The notes under the pieces are model-generated. The model was not told the DNA's origin. It made no database searches and worked only from the letters and a program-made list of their open reading frames with translations. From Actinoplanes sp. N902-109 (GTDB taxonomy: Bacteria > Actinomycetota > Actinomycetes > Mycobacteriales > Micromonosporaceae), in assembly GCF_000389965.1 (NCBI RefSeq), contig NC_021191.1, forward strand, positions 7,813,501 through 7,877,500: a DNA stretch of 64,000 nucleotides, read 5' to 3'. Within the stretch, counting starts at the first letter, position 1. Each line of letters begins with the position of its first letter. Shown in pieces: positions 8,243 to 15,754 of the stretch. The position numbers were made by a program, and so were the translations under genes.

Positions 8243-9073
8243 TTACTCCTGGCCGACCTCGAACCGGACGAAGCTGGTGACCTCGATGCCGGCGTCGGCG
8301 GCGACCTGCTTGACCGTCTTCTTGTTGTCGGTGACCGACGGCTGCTCGAGCAGGACGAAGTCCTTGAAGAAGGAGTTCACCCGGCCCTCGACGATCTTGG
8401 GCAGCGCCTGCTCGGGCTTGCCCTCCTCGCGAGCGGTCTGCTCGGCGATGCGACGCTCGTTCTCGACCGTCTCGGCCGGGACGTCCTCACGGGTGAGGAA
8501 CTTGGGCCGCATGGCCGCGATCTGCATGCCGACCGCGCGGGCGTCGTCGTCGCCGGCCTCGTCGGTCTTGCCGGTGTACTGCACCAGCACACCCACCTGC
8601 GGCGGCAGGTCCTGGGCCTTGCGGTGCAGGTAGACCGCGACGTTGCCGTCGAGCTCGGCGAACCGGTTGACCACGATCTTCTCACCGATCTTGGCCGAGA
8701 AGTCCTGGATCGTGTCGGCGACGGTCTTGCCGTCGGCGAGCGTCGACTCCAGCAGCCCGGCGGCGTCGGCGATCTTGCTGGTCGAGGCGTGCTCGACCAG
8801 CTGCGCGCCCAGCGCGACGAAGTCGGGGGTCTTGGCGACGAAGTCGGTCTCGCAGTTGAGCTCGAGCAGCGCGTTGCCGTAGTGGCTGACGATGCCGTTG
8901 GCGGCGGTGCGACCGGCCCGCTTGCCGACGTCCTTGGCGCCCTTGATGCGCAGGAACTCGACGGCCTTGTCGAAGTCACCGTCCGACTCGTCGAGCGCCT
9001 TCTTGCAGTCCATCATGCCGGCGCCGGTCAGGTCGCGGAGCTTCTTCACGTCCGCGGCGGTGTAGTTGGCCAT
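8243..9073 (-). CDS. tsf: Elongation factor Ts
   Basis: A 276-residue guanine-nucleotide exchange factor for EF-Tu. The N-terminal UBA-like domain is clear (KKLRDLTGAGMMDCKKAL), and ETDFVAKTPDF is the signature that inserts next to the EF-Tu nucleotide site. Two core-domain repeats follow, ending with a KKTVKQVAADAGIEV segment. It is encoded 77 bp downstream of rpsB, the universal bacterial pairing, and its transcript ends at the hairpin 8184-8218. Confidence 0.98.
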   Translation of the reverse strand: MANYTAADVKKLRDLTGAGMMDCKKALDESDGDFDKAVEFLRIKGAKDVGKRAGRTAANGIVSHYGNALLELNCETDFVAKTPDFVALGAQLVEHASTSKIADAAGLLESTLADGKTVADTIQDFSAKIGEKIVVNRFAELDGNVAVYLHRKAQDLPPQVGVLVQYTGKTDEAGDDDARAVGMQIAAMRPKFLTREDVPAETVENERRIAEQTAREEGKPEQALPKIVEGRVNSFFKDFVLLEQPSVTDNKKTVKQVAADAGIEVTSFVRFEVGQE

Positions 9074-9113
9074 GACTCTCTCTGATCCTCTGAAGTCTCG
9101 CTGGCGGGTGGAG

Positions 9114-9138
9114 GCCGGCCGCCCGGTGGACGGCCGGC
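9114..9138 (-). other. Intercistronic hairpin between rpsB and tsf
   Basis: GCCGGCCG at 9114-9121 pairs perfectly with 9131-9138 around a 9-nt loop, 13 bp after the rpsB stop. It may be a partial terminator or mRNA stabiliser that tunes the S2:EF-Ts ratio. Its function is not shown by the sequence. Confidence 0.4.
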
Positions 9139-9150
9139 TGTCCGACGGAC

Positions 9151-10101
9151 TTACTCCGCGGCGGTCGCGACCGGCTCGGTGGCAGCAGCAACCGGCTCGG
9201 TGGCAGCCGGCTCAGCGGCAGCCGACTCGGTGGCAGCCGACTCGACGGCAGCCGCAACCGGCTCGGTGGGGGCCGGAGCGGCGGCGGGCTCGGCGTCCAC
9301 GGCCTTCTTCTCAGCGCCCTCGTAGAGGTCGCGCTCCCACTCCGGCAGCGGCTCGCCGGCGGCAACGGTCGCCTCGGGCTTGGAGTCGGCGTCGCCGCCC
9401 CGGCCACGGCCGGACCGGGCGATCAGGCCGTCGGCCACGGCAGCGGCGACGACCCTGGTCAGCAGCTCGGCCGAGCGGATCGCGTCGTCGTTGCCCGGGA
9501 TCGGGAAGTCGACCTCGTCCGGGTCACAGTTGGTGTCGAGCACCGCGATGACGGGGATGCCCAGCTTGCGGGCCTCGTCAACGGCGATGTGCTCCTTCTT
9601 GGTGTCGACGACCCAGATCGCCGACGGCACCTTGGTCATGTCCCGCAGACCACCGAGGGTCTTGGTCAGCTTCTCCTTCTCGCGCGAGAGCTGGAGGGTC
9701 TCCTTCTTGGTGTAACCGGTGGCGGTGCCACTCAGGTCACCCAGAGCCTCGAGCTCCTTCATGCGCTGCAGACGCTTGTAAACCGTCTGGAAGTTGGTGA
9801 GCATGCCGCCCAGCCAGCGGTGGTTGACGTACGGCTGGCCGACGCGGGTCGCCTGCTCGGCGATCGCTTCCTGGGCCTGCTTCTTGGTGCCGACGAAGAG
9901 GATGTGGCCACCCTCGGCGACGGTGTCGCGCACATACGAGTACGCCTTCTCGATGTAATCGAGAGTCTGGCGCAGGTCGATGATGTAGATACCGTTGCGC
10001 TCGGTGAAGATGAAGCGCTTCATCTTCGGGTTCCAGCGGCGGGTCTGGTGCCCGAAGTGGACACCGCTTTCCAGCAGCTGGCGCATGGTCACGACGGCCA
10101 T
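9151..10101 (-). CDS. rpsB: 30S ribosomal protein S2
   Basis: A 316-residue S2. The start is ATG 10101 (MAVVTMRQLLESG), preceded by GGGAG; the frame is open further upstream but S2 families start here. Core signatures are HFGHQTRRWNPKM, TKKQAQEAI and the VVDTKKEHIAVDEARKLGIPV segment. After about residue 240 there is a tail rich in Ala, Glu, Pro and Thr with repeated ATEP/ESAA units, a common actinobacterial S2 extension with no known function. The gene leads the rpsB-tsf operon. Confidence 0.97.
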   Translation of the reverse strand: MAVVTMRQLLESGVHFGHQTRRWNPKMKRFIFTERNGIYIIDLRQTLDYIEKAYSYVRDTVAEGGHILFVGTKKQAQEAIAEQATRVGQPYVNHRWLGGMLTNFQTVYKRLQRMKELEALGDLSGTATGYTKKETLQLSREKEKLTKTLGGLRDMTKVPSAIWVVDTKKEHIAVDEARKLGIPVIAVLDTNCDPDEVDFPIPGNDDAIRSAELLTRVVAAAVADGLIARSGRGRGGDADSKPEATVAAGEPLPEWERDLYEGAEKKAVDAEPAAAPAPTEPVAAAVESAATESAAAEPAATEPVAAATEPVATAAE

Positions 10102-10279
10102 GGTGGGGTACTCCCTGCTTTCCCTGGTTGTCACGCTCACCGGCGGTGGGCGTCCTGGCGCCCGGTCGCCGGCCCAGGGTGGGCCCGAGGGTTCGGGACC
10201 AGGGAGGGCCGCCGCCGCCGGCCGATCCGACACCTTGACCGGTGTCCGGACATAGCACGTGCAGAGGGCGCGCGAGGTC

Positions 10280-10296
10280 GACCGCGCAGGGCGGTC
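10280..10296 (-). terminator. Candidate terminator after the 10.4-kb membrane-protein gene
   Basis: GACCGC at 10280-10285 pairs with GCGGTC at 10291-10296 around a 5-nt loop, 60 bp past the stop of the leftward membrane-protein gene and upstream of rpsB. The stem is short, so the call is tentative. Confidence 0.35.
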
Positions 10297-10356
10297 GCCG
10301 GGAACAAGCATACGCCGTGGCCGCGCGAGCCCGCTTCCGGGCGGCTGTGCCGCTGG

Positions 10357-10959
10357 TTACGCGACTCCCAGCCCGGCTGCGACCAGCAGGACGAGACCGA
10401 TCGGCAGGTACGCGAGGGGCGCCCGCAACCAGGCCTCGCGAGCCGCTACCCGACCGCCCGAGGCGAGGTTGTACAACCCGGTCCCGGTCAGCGGCAGGCC
10501 GAGCGTCAGCAGCACCGCGGGCACCACCCCGCGCGCTGACGGATCGTCGACAAAAGTTGCTTGCACCAGCAGGAGCACAGCCGGGACAAGCAGAACAACA
10601 GTGGCCACAGCCAGCAATACAGCCGATATCGGGCGCCGGGCGTTGTAGACGCTCTCCGGTCGGCTCGCCATCGGCACCATGCTGGTCGGGTCGTTGAGGC
10701 CGGCCGCCGCATGGCTGCCCGTCGACTCCCCTGCCGGACGGACAGCGGGGTATTCGGGCCCGCGCACCGGCACCCGGATCTGCCCCGAGTCGGACGGTGA
10801 CACCGCGGCGGCATGGCTGCCGGTGTCCGAGGGCAGCCGGAAGGCACCCGACTCGTAGGGGCTCGGCACCGGCGGCTGATCGGGCACCCGCTGGCCCGCG
10901 TACCAGCTGGGCCTGTCCGGCTCTTCGGCGTACCGGCGATGTGCTTCCACGGTCAGCAC
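10357..10959 (-). CDS. Hypothetical four-segment membrane protein with a Pro/Ser-rich N-terminus
   Basis: A protein of about 200 residues that I do not recognise as a named family. The first half is hydrophilic and rich in Pro, Ser and Tyr. It contains two near-copies of a (T/S)GSHAAA motif, about 35 residues apart. The second half has four hydrophobic segments. The start is unclear: GTG 10959 (LTVEAHRRY follows) or GTG 10950 fit a compact protein, while the longest frame begins at 11004. No ribosome binding site is obvious, so a leaderless transcript is possible. It is divergent from yraN. Confidence 0.6.
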   Translation of the reverse strand: MLTVEAHRRYAEEPDRPSWYAGQRVPDQPPVPSPYESGAFRLPSDTGSHAAAVSPSDSGQIRVPVRGPEYPAVRPAGESTGSHAAAGLNDPTSMVPMASRPESVYNARRPISAVLLAVATVVLLVPAVLLLVQATFVDDPSARGVVPAVLLTLGLPLTGTGLYNLASGGRVAAREAWLRAPLAYLPIGLVLLVAAGLGVA

Positions 10960-11025
10960 CGTAGGTGACGAGACGACGACGTGCCACCGGGGCGGCCTTA
11001 CCACATTCAGGTGATTACCGTGCGG

Positions 11026-11034
11026 TTATCCACA
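11026..11034 (+). promoter_or_regulatory. DnaA-box-like nonamer (TTATCCACA)
   Basis: A perfect consensus nonamer in the divergent region upstream of yraN, followed 10 bases later by a weaker TGTCCACAG. The flanking bases (ACTGTGGATAAC on the minus strand) match the copies at 2890 and 19051. Confidence 0.5.
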
Positions 11035-11095
11035 GTTGCCCTCTGTCCACAGGGCGGTTCGCGCCGGGCCGCGGATGCCGCCAAGGTTCTCTGGC

Positions 11096-11455
11096 ATGAC
11101 GAACGAGAGAAGGGCGGTCGGCGGCTATGGCGAGCGCCTCGCCGAACGCCACCTCCGCGCGCAGGGCCTCGTGCTGCTGGAGCGCAACTGGCGCTGCCTC
11201 GACGGCGAGATCGACCTGATCCTGCGCGACGGCGACGACGTGGTGTTCTGCGAGGTGAAGACCCGGCGCAGCGATGCTTTCGGGAGCCCGGCGGAGGCGG
11301 TCAGCGCGGCCAAACGGCAACGCCTGCGGCTGCTCGCGGTTCGCTGGCTGCAACAGAGCGGCGTGCATCCGCGCGAGGTCCGCTTCGACGTGGTCGCGGT
11401 GCTGCCGCAGCCCAAGGGGCGGCCGCTGATCGAGCACCTGCGCGCGGCGTTCTGA
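11096..11455 (+). CDS. YraN family (UPF0102) endonuclease-fold protein
   Basis: A 119-residue protein starting at ATG 11096 (MTNERRAVGGYGE); a longer upstream frame is not supported by the family. The hallmarks are GYGERLAERHL, then the nuclease-like core LERNWRC-x-DGEIDLI followed by VVFCEVKTRR, which supplies the E-x-D...E-x-K residues of a PD-(D/E)xK fold. The function is unproven; a Holliday-junction-resolvase-like activity has been suggested from the fold. It is followed one base later by yifB, and the trio yraN-yifB-dprA is conserved in actinobacteria. Confidence 0.93.
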   Translation: MTNERRAVGGYGERLAERHLRAQGLVLLERNWRCLDGEIDLILRDGDDVVFCEVKTRRSDAFGSPAEAVSAAKRQRLRLLAVRWLQQSGVHPREVRFDVVAVLPQPKGRPLIEHLRAAF

Positions 11456-11456
11456 C

Positions 11457-12992
11457 ATGAGCTACGCGCGGGTGCTGTGCGCCGGCCTGGTCGGTGTGTC
11501 GGGTCATCTCGTCGAGGTCGAGGCCGACCTCTCCCTCGGGCTGCCGACCCTCGTCCTGACCGGGCTGCCGGATGCCGCACTGCAGGAGGCCCGGGATCGC
11601 GTACGGGCCGCAATCGTCAATTCCGGACAGCAGTGGCCCAATCGCCGCATCACCGTGAATCTGCTCCCCGCCACGCTCCCCAAACAAGGCAGTGCGTTCG
11701 ACCTCGCGATCGCCTGCGCGTTGCTTGCCGGGGCGGGAGAGCTGCCGCTCGCCCCCATGGACGGCGTCGCGGTGCTGGGCGAGCTGGGGCTCGACGGCAC
11801 CGTACGTCCGGTCCGCGGGGTCCTGCCGATGGTGGCGGCCGCAGCCGCAGCCGGGACGACCCGGGTCGTGGTACCGCTGGGCAACGCGCGGGAGGCGACC
11901 ATGGTGCCCGGCGTGACCGTGCGCGGCGTCGACTCCCTGCGCCGCTTGATCGGCTTCATCCGGGGCGAGGGGGAGCTGCTCGACCCGCCCCCGCCGGTCC
12001 CCGACCCGGCCGGGCCCGACCTCGACCTGGCCGACGTCGCCGGACAGGATCTCGGCCGCTACGCGATCGAGGTGGCCGCGGCCGGTGGCCACCACATGTC
12101 GATGCTCGGACCGCCCGGCGCCGGCAAGACCATGCTGGCCGAGCGCCTCCCGTCGATCCTGCCGCGGCTGGACGACCCGGCGGCGCTGGAAGTGACGGCG
12201 CTGCACTCGATCGCCGGGCTGCTGCCGGCCGACGGCAAGCTGATCCGGCGACCGCCGTTCCAAGCCCCGCACCACAGCGCCAGCACGGCGGCCCTGATCG
12301 GCGGCGGCTCGGGGATCGCCCGGCCCGGGGCCATCTCGCTGGCGCACCACGGCGTCCTGCTGCTCGACGAGGCGCCCGAGTTCGCCAATGCCGCCCTGCA
12401 AGCGCTTCGCCAGCCGCTGGAGAGCGGCCGGGTGGTGCTGGCGCGCGCCCGCGGGACCACGGAATACCCGGCCCAGGTGCAGGTGGTGATGGCCGCCAAC
12501 CCGTGCCCGTGCGCCAACCCCGCCGGCGACCAGTACTGCCGGTGCAGCGCGCTGACCCGGCGCCGCTATCTGAGCAAGGTCTCCGGGCCGCTCCTCGACC
12601 GGATCGACATCCAGATCAAGCTGCGCCCGGTCCGGGCCGTGCAACTGATGACGTCGGAGGAGCCCGCCGAGCCGTCGGCGACGGTTGCCGTACGGGTGGC
12701 CGCCGCGCGCACGGCAGCCGCAGCCCGCTGGTCACAGTGGGGCTGGCGGCTCAACGCCGAAGTTCCGGGGCCGCACCTGCGCCGGCCACCGTTCAAGCTC
12801 GCCCCCGGGCACACCGCATCGCTGCGCTCGAGCCTCGACCGGGGCTCGCTGTCGGCCCGCGGTTTTGATCGCATCCTGCGCCTCGCCTGGACCGTCGCCG
12901 ACCTGTCGGGGCTGGACGCCCCCGGCGGCGCCGAGGTGGACGAGGCCGCACAACTGAGAATGGGAGACGCTCATGACGGACGCCGACACTGA
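11457..12992 (+). CDS. YifB/ComM family Mg-chelatase-like AAA+ ATPase
   Basis: A 511-residue protein with an N-terminal ChlI-like domain (residues 1-170, including LVLTGLPDAALQEARDRV and LPKQGSAFDLAIA) and an AAA+ module. Walker A is GPPGAGKT around residue 220 and the Walker B region is LLLDEAPEF. Further on is a Cys-containing NPCPCANPAGD segment typical of the family. In naturally competent bacteria, ComM is a hexameric branch-migration helicase acting in recombination. Here it overlaps the downstream dprA by 20 bp, consistent with a DNA uptake or recombination role. Confidence 0.93.
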   Translation: MSYARVLCAGLVGVSGHLVEVEADLSLGLPTLVLTGLPDAALQEARDRVRAAIVNSGQQWPNRRITVNLLPATLPKQGSAFDLAIACALLAGAGELPLAPMDGVAVLGELGLDGTVRPVRGVLPMVAAAAAAGTTRVVVPLGNAREATMVPGVTVRGVDSLRRLIGFIRGEGELLDPPPPVPDPAGPDLDLADVAGQDLGRYAIEVAAAGGHHMSMLGPPGAGKTMLAERLPSILPRLDDPAALEVTALHSIAGLLPADGKLIRRPPFQAPHHSASTAALIGGGSGIARPGAISLAHHGVLLLDEAPEFANAALQALRQPLESGRVVLARARGTTEYPAQVQVVMAANPCPCANPAGDQYCRCSALTRRRYLSKVSGPLLDRIDIQIKLRPVRAVQLMTSEEPAEPSATVAVRVAAARTAAAARWSQWGWRLNAEVPGPHLRRPPFKLAPGHTASLRSSLDRGSLSARGFDRILRLAWTVADLSGLDAPGGAEVDEAAQLRMGDAHDGRRH

Positions 12993-14196
12993 CCGGCTGG
13001 CGCGGGTCGCCCTCACCTGGGTGGCCGAGCCGGGCAACCGAGTCGTCTGGGAACTCGTCCGGGACGTGGGTGCCGAAGCGACGCTCACCGGTGTGCTGGC
13101 CGGCGACATCGCCAGCCCGGCGGTGCGGAAGCGGGCGCGGGCCCGGCGACGGGAGAACGACCCCTGGACATTCGCCGAACTCGCGGTCCGCCGCGGCAAG
13201 ACGTTCGGCGCCCGCGTCGTCGTACCGTCCGACCCGGAATGGCCGCACGGGGTCGACGCACTGGCGGACCTGGAGCTGGACACGACCGGTGGCCCCAACG
13301 AGAACGTGCGCCCGCCGCTGTGCCTGTGGGTTCGTGGCAGCCCGCCGCTCAACGAGGCGTTCGAGCGCTCGGTGGCGATCGTTGGATCCCGGTCGTCGAC
13401 GAACTACGGCGAACATGTGACAGCGGAGCTCGCGTACGGCGTCGCCGAGCACGGGTGGACGGTCGTGTCCGGCGGCGCGTTCGGCATCGACGCGCAGGCC
13501 CACCGCGCCACGTTGGCGGCCGGTGGCTGCACGGTGGCGGTGCTGGCCTGCGGGGTCGAGCGGCCCTACCCGCTGGGCAACGGCGCGCTGTTCGAGCAGG
13601 TCTGCGCCAGCGGGTTGCTGATGAGCGAGTGGCCCATCGGTGCGGAGCCGCAGCGCCATCGCTTTCTCATCCGCAACCGCGTCATAGCGGCGGCCACGAG
13701 CGGGACGGTGGTGGTCGAGGCGGCTGCACGCAGCGGAGCACTGCAGACCATGGGCCGGGTGATCGCACTCGGCCGGCGCGCGATGGTCGTGCCCGGTCCG
13801 GTGACCTCGGCGATGTCCGTGGGCTGCCACGAGCTGCTGCGGCGGCACCCGGAGGCGCGCTTGGTCACCACGGCGGCCCATGTGCTCGACGAGGTCGGGA
13901 GCATCGGCGAGTACCTGGCCGAGCCCGCCCGGCCGGCACAGCACGCCCGCGACGACCTGGACGAGGAGAGCGCGCTGGTGCTGGAGGCCTTCCCACGCCG
14001 GGGCATCGCCGAGCCGGACCAGCTCGCGGCCCGCGCTGGGCTGGGCCTGCGGACGGTGCTCCGGCGGCTCACGCTGCTGGAGATGCTGGGCCTGGTGGAG
14101 CGGCGGGATGTCGGCATCGTGCTCACCGAGGAGGCGCGCGCCGCGCCGCAACGCCGCAGCATGCCCCCGCAACTGCCACCGCCGAGCGACCCATGA
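12973..14196 (+). CDS. dprA: DNA-processing protein DprA/Smf
   Basis: A 407-residue DprA that loads RecA on single-stranded DNA in transforming bacteria. The Rossmann-like core is recognisable from VAIVGSRSSTNYG through VSGGAFGIDAQAHR and RNRVIAA to VVPGPVTSAMSVGCHELL. The C-terminal 90 residues form a winged-helix-like domain (AARAGLGLRTVLRRLTLLEMLGLVERR). A roughly 100-residue helical N-terminus with an RARARRREND stretch precedes the core. Actinobacteria outside known competent species keep this gene, so its role here is not settled. The hairpins at 14251-14321 follow. Confidence 0.95.
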   Translation: MTDADTDRLARVALTWVAEPGNRVVWELVRDVGAEATLTGVLAGDIASPAVRKRARARRRENDPWTFAELAVRRGKTFGARVVVPSDPEWPHGVDALADLELDTTGGPNENVRPPLCLWVRGSPPLNEAFERSVAIVGSRSSTNYGEHVTAELAYGVAEHGWTVVSGGAFGIDAQAHRATLAAGGCTVAVLACGVERPYPLGNGALFEQVCASGLLMSEWPIGAEPQRHRFLIRNRVIAAATSGTVVVEAAARSGALQTMGRVIALGRRAMVVPGPVTSAMSVGCHELLRRHPEARLVTTAAHVLDEVGSIGEYLAEPARPAQHARDDLDEESALVLEAFPRRGIAEPDQLAARAGLGLRTVLRRLTLLEMLGLVERRDVGIVLTEEARAAPQRRSMPPQLPPPSDP

Positions 14197-14220
14197 GCAT
14201 CCCGCGTCCGCGCCGCAAAG

Positions 14221-14261
14221 GCCGCACGACCGAAGGCCGCACGACCGAAGGCCGCACGGCC
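14221..14261. repeat. 15-bp tandem repeat, about 2.7 copies
   Basis: GCCGCACGACCGAAG is repeated exactly at 14221-14235 and 14236-14250, and a third, partial copy (GCCGCACGGCC) becomes the left arm of the adjacent hairpin. It lies just past the dprA stop. Confidence 0.8.
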
Positions 14262-14276
14262 TGCTGGCCGTGCGGC
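14251..14276. terminator. Hairpin between convergent dprA and the AlpA-type gene
   Basis: GCCGCACGGCC (14251-14261) and GGCCGTGCGGC (14266-14276) pair perfectly over 11 bp with a TGCT loop. It is 55 bp past the dprA stop and is probably bidirectional. Confidence 0.8.
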
Positions 14277-14289
14277 GGGGCGGCGTGTC

Positions 14290-14321
14290 GCGTGGCCATC
14301 CGCCCCCGCGGACGGCCACGC
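14290..14321. terminator. Second hairpin before the AlpA-type gene stop
   Basis: GCGTGGCC-A-TCCGC, a CCCC loop, then GCGGA-C-GGCCACGC form a 13-bp stem with one mismatch, 17 bp past the stop of the leftward AlpA-type gene. With 14251-14276 it makes a double terminator between convergent genes. Confidence 0.7.
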
Positions 14322-14337
14322 CGGCCTGCGGGCGGGC

Positions 14338-14544
14338 TCAGCCCTCGGTGTCGTCGACGTCGCGGCGGTGGACCTTCATCCAGGCCTCGACGTCTTCGGT
14401 CAGCCAGACCTTGCCCTGCGCGAGATCGGCGACGGGCGCGGGGAAGTCGGCCCTGCTGGTGATCTGATACGCCCGCTGGCGGCTCACCCCACCGAGTCGA
14501 AGGCGGATCTCGTGGGCACCCATGAGTCGGATCGTCTTAGCCAC
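14338..14544 (-). CDS. AlpA-type MerR/excisionase-fold DNA-binding protein
   Basis: A 68-residue protein if started at GTG 14544 (AKTIRLMGAHEIR follows). An upstream ATG at 14577 would add 11 residues but lies inside a perfect palindrome, so I prefer the shorter form. LMGAHEIRLRLGGVSRQRAYQI is a winged-helix recognition region. VWLTEDVEAWMKVHRR is the usual C-terminal helix of AlpA/excisionase-like proteins. It is probably a transcriptional regulator. It is divergent from a small gene pair (14628-15135), a setting seen around such regulators in actinomycetes. The palindrome at 14562-14578 may be its operator. Confidence 0.8.
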   Translation of the reverse strand: MAKTIRLMGAHEIRLRLGGVSRQRAYQITSRADFPAPVADLAQGKVWLTEDVEAWMKVHRRDVDDTEG

Positions 14545-14561
14545 ATGATCGACCGTAGGCG

Positions 14562-14578
14562 CATGACTATTAGTCATG
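14562..14578. promoter_or_regulatory. 17-bp perfect palindrome, candidate operator
   Basis: CATGACTA-T-TAGTCATG is a perfect inverted repeat with one central base. It lies 17 bp upstream of the proposed GTG of the AlpA-type gene and 50 bp upstream of the rightward small ORF, so it could control both. Its AT content stands out from the surroundings. Confidence 0.55.
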
Positions 14579-14627
14579 GGTCAGCTTGGTGAAAGACACC
14601 TTAATACGGAGCAAGTACCCTCACACC

Positions 14628-14783
14628 ATGACCCTACCCGATGAGCTGCGGCGGGAGCAGGTTCCACGCGGCGCGGAGTCTTCACTGGATGGTGCCCATG
14701 GGCAGTTTCGCACCCGGTGCGGCGGCGAGCCCGTCATGCACCGGCCGACAGTTCGGAGCGGTGAGCTTGGGCCCCCCGACTGA
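14628..14783 (+). CDS. Small hypothetical protein (51 aa)
   Basis: An ATG-started frame of 51 codons beginning MTLPDELRREQ and containing GAHGQFRTRCGGEP. It ends with TGA at 14781-14783, overlapping the proposed GTG start of the next gene by 23 bp. I do not recognise the product. Its position directly after the palindrome-bearing intergenic region and the tight overlap with the Cys-rich gene suggest a coupled pair, but coding is not proven. Confidence 0.4.
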   Translation: MTLPDELRREQVPRGAESSLDGAHGQFRTRCGGEPVMHRPTVRSGELGPPD

Positions 14784-15135
14784 TGCCCCGCAGCACCGGC
14801 ACTCCACCTGTCGTGGTCACGCTGGGGAGCCACTGCACCTCGGCCAGCGCCCGACCTGGCGGTGCTGGGCCTGCGGGCAGCCGTGGCCGTGCGACCGGGC
14901 GCGCGGGGATCTGCTGACGGAGTTCTACCGGTTTCCCTCCAGCCTGGTCCTTTACATGTCGTCCTATCTGGCCGAAGCCCTGCAGGATCTCAGCACGCCC
15001 GGCGGCACTCCCCCGTCGGATCTGTGGGGCCGCTTCCTCGGCTGGGTGCACCCGCAACCGCCGGACCTCAAGCCGCTCCCGATCAACCCCGATGCCGCCG
15101 CGCCCGACGACTGCCGGCGGGTGCGGCGGCGTTAA
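14761..15135 (+). CDS. Small Cys-rich protein (WxCxxCxxxWPC family)
   Basis: A protein of about 124 residues. Its core is RPTWRCWACGQPWPC (C-x2-C-x5-C), followed by a helical segment (LLTEFYRFPSSLVLYMSSYLAEAL) and a conserved RFLGWVHPQ. Short actinobacterial proteins with this W-x-C-x2-C...WPC core are often labelled flavin reductase in databases, but no flavin-binding domain is visible here. The cysteines suggest zinc binding. Start choice is weak: GTG 14761 has GGAG only two bases upstream, and ATG 14641 would give 164 residues with an unlikely N-terminus. The TAA stop lies inside a 17-bp tandem repeat. Confidence 0.6.
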   Translation: MSLGPPTDAPQHRHSTCRGHAGEPLHLGQRPTWRCWACGQPWPCDRARGDLLTEFYRFPSSLVLYMSSYLAEALQDLSTPGGTPPSDLWGRFLGWVHPQPPDLKPLPINPDAAAPDDCRRVRRR

Positions 15136-15178
15136 GCGGCGCACGGCGTTAAGCGACGCGCGGCGTCAGGCGACGCGC
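15128..15178. repeat. 17-bp tandem repeat, three copies
   Basis: Units at 15128-15144, 15145-15161 and 15162-15178 share the pattern GGCG(T)(T/C)A(A/G)GCG(G/A)CGC(A/G)C. The first contains the stop codon of the Cys-rich gene. The next gene is convergent and ends 60 bp further on. Confidence 0.75.
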
Positions 15179-15237
15179 GGCGGCGGGTGGTGATCACTGT
15201 GTCCGCTGCCGTCGACCCGGCCGCGCCCAGCCAGCGG

Positions 15238-15678
15238 TTACTTTCGGGTGCGGCGACGATAGCCGTGGGTGGTGTCCCAGGACTCGATGACCAGGTGGTC
15301 CGCCGGCTCGCCGAGGTACATCACCGAGACCTCGCGGAGGTCCACCCGGAAATAGCCGGCGTCGGGGAAGGCGTCCTGCTGCGGCGGGGCGACCTCCATG
15401 GCGTACCCGGCCAGCTTGGCCTCGGCGCCGGTAGGTTCCACTGTGGGGCTGTGGATGGCGATCCGCGGGTCGCGGCGGAGGTCGCGCAGCTTCACGCCGT
15501 CGGCCATCGCGCCAAAGGTGACCTCGCCGTCCTCGAAGGTGAGCTCGGTGCCGCTGATCCGGGGTGAGCCGTCGCGGCGCAGGGTGGCGATCGTCTTGTT
15601 GGTGCCCACGTCGAAGCGGGCCTTGACCTTGGCTGCGAACTCGGGATGGTCCTTCTCGATCTCTCGCCAGCTCGTCAT
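15238..15678 (-). CDS. Pyridoxamine 5'-phosphate oxidase-fold flavin/F420-binding family protein
   Basis: A 146-residue protein from ATG 15678 (MTSWREIEKDHPEFAAKVKARFD). IATLRRDGSPRISGTELTFEDGEVTFG is the N-terminal beta-barrel of the split-barrel FMN/F420-binding fold, followed by KLRDLRRDPRIAIHS. Such proteins bind FMN or F420 and act as small oxidoreductases or cofactor carriers; the substrate is unknown. The C-terminus is basic (YRRRTRK). A longer upstream frame to 15855 runs into the neighbouring lipoprotein gene and is rejected. Confidence 0.85.
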   Translation of the reverse strand: MTSWREIEKDHPEFAAKVKARFDVGTNKTIATLRRDGSPRISGTELTFEDGEVTFGAMADGVKLRDLRRDPRIAIHSPTVEPTGAEAKLAGYAMEVAPPQQDAFPDAGYFRVDLREVSVMYLGEPADHLVIESWDTTHGYRRRTRK

Positions 15679-15754
15679 GCCGCCGAACCTAGCCAAGAGG
15701 TGTGACAGAAACGGCCCGCGCAGAGGCGCAAAAGGCGCAAGCGCGGTAAGCGGC

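Noticed and set aside
14221..14261. CRISPR-like array
   Set aside because: The 15-bp units are directly tandem with no spacers. The same applies to the repeats at 15128, 18479, 47586 and 55694.
14641..15135. Flavin reductase annotation for the Cys-rich protein
   Set aside because: Homologues are often so labelled, but no flavin-binding domain or motif is visible.
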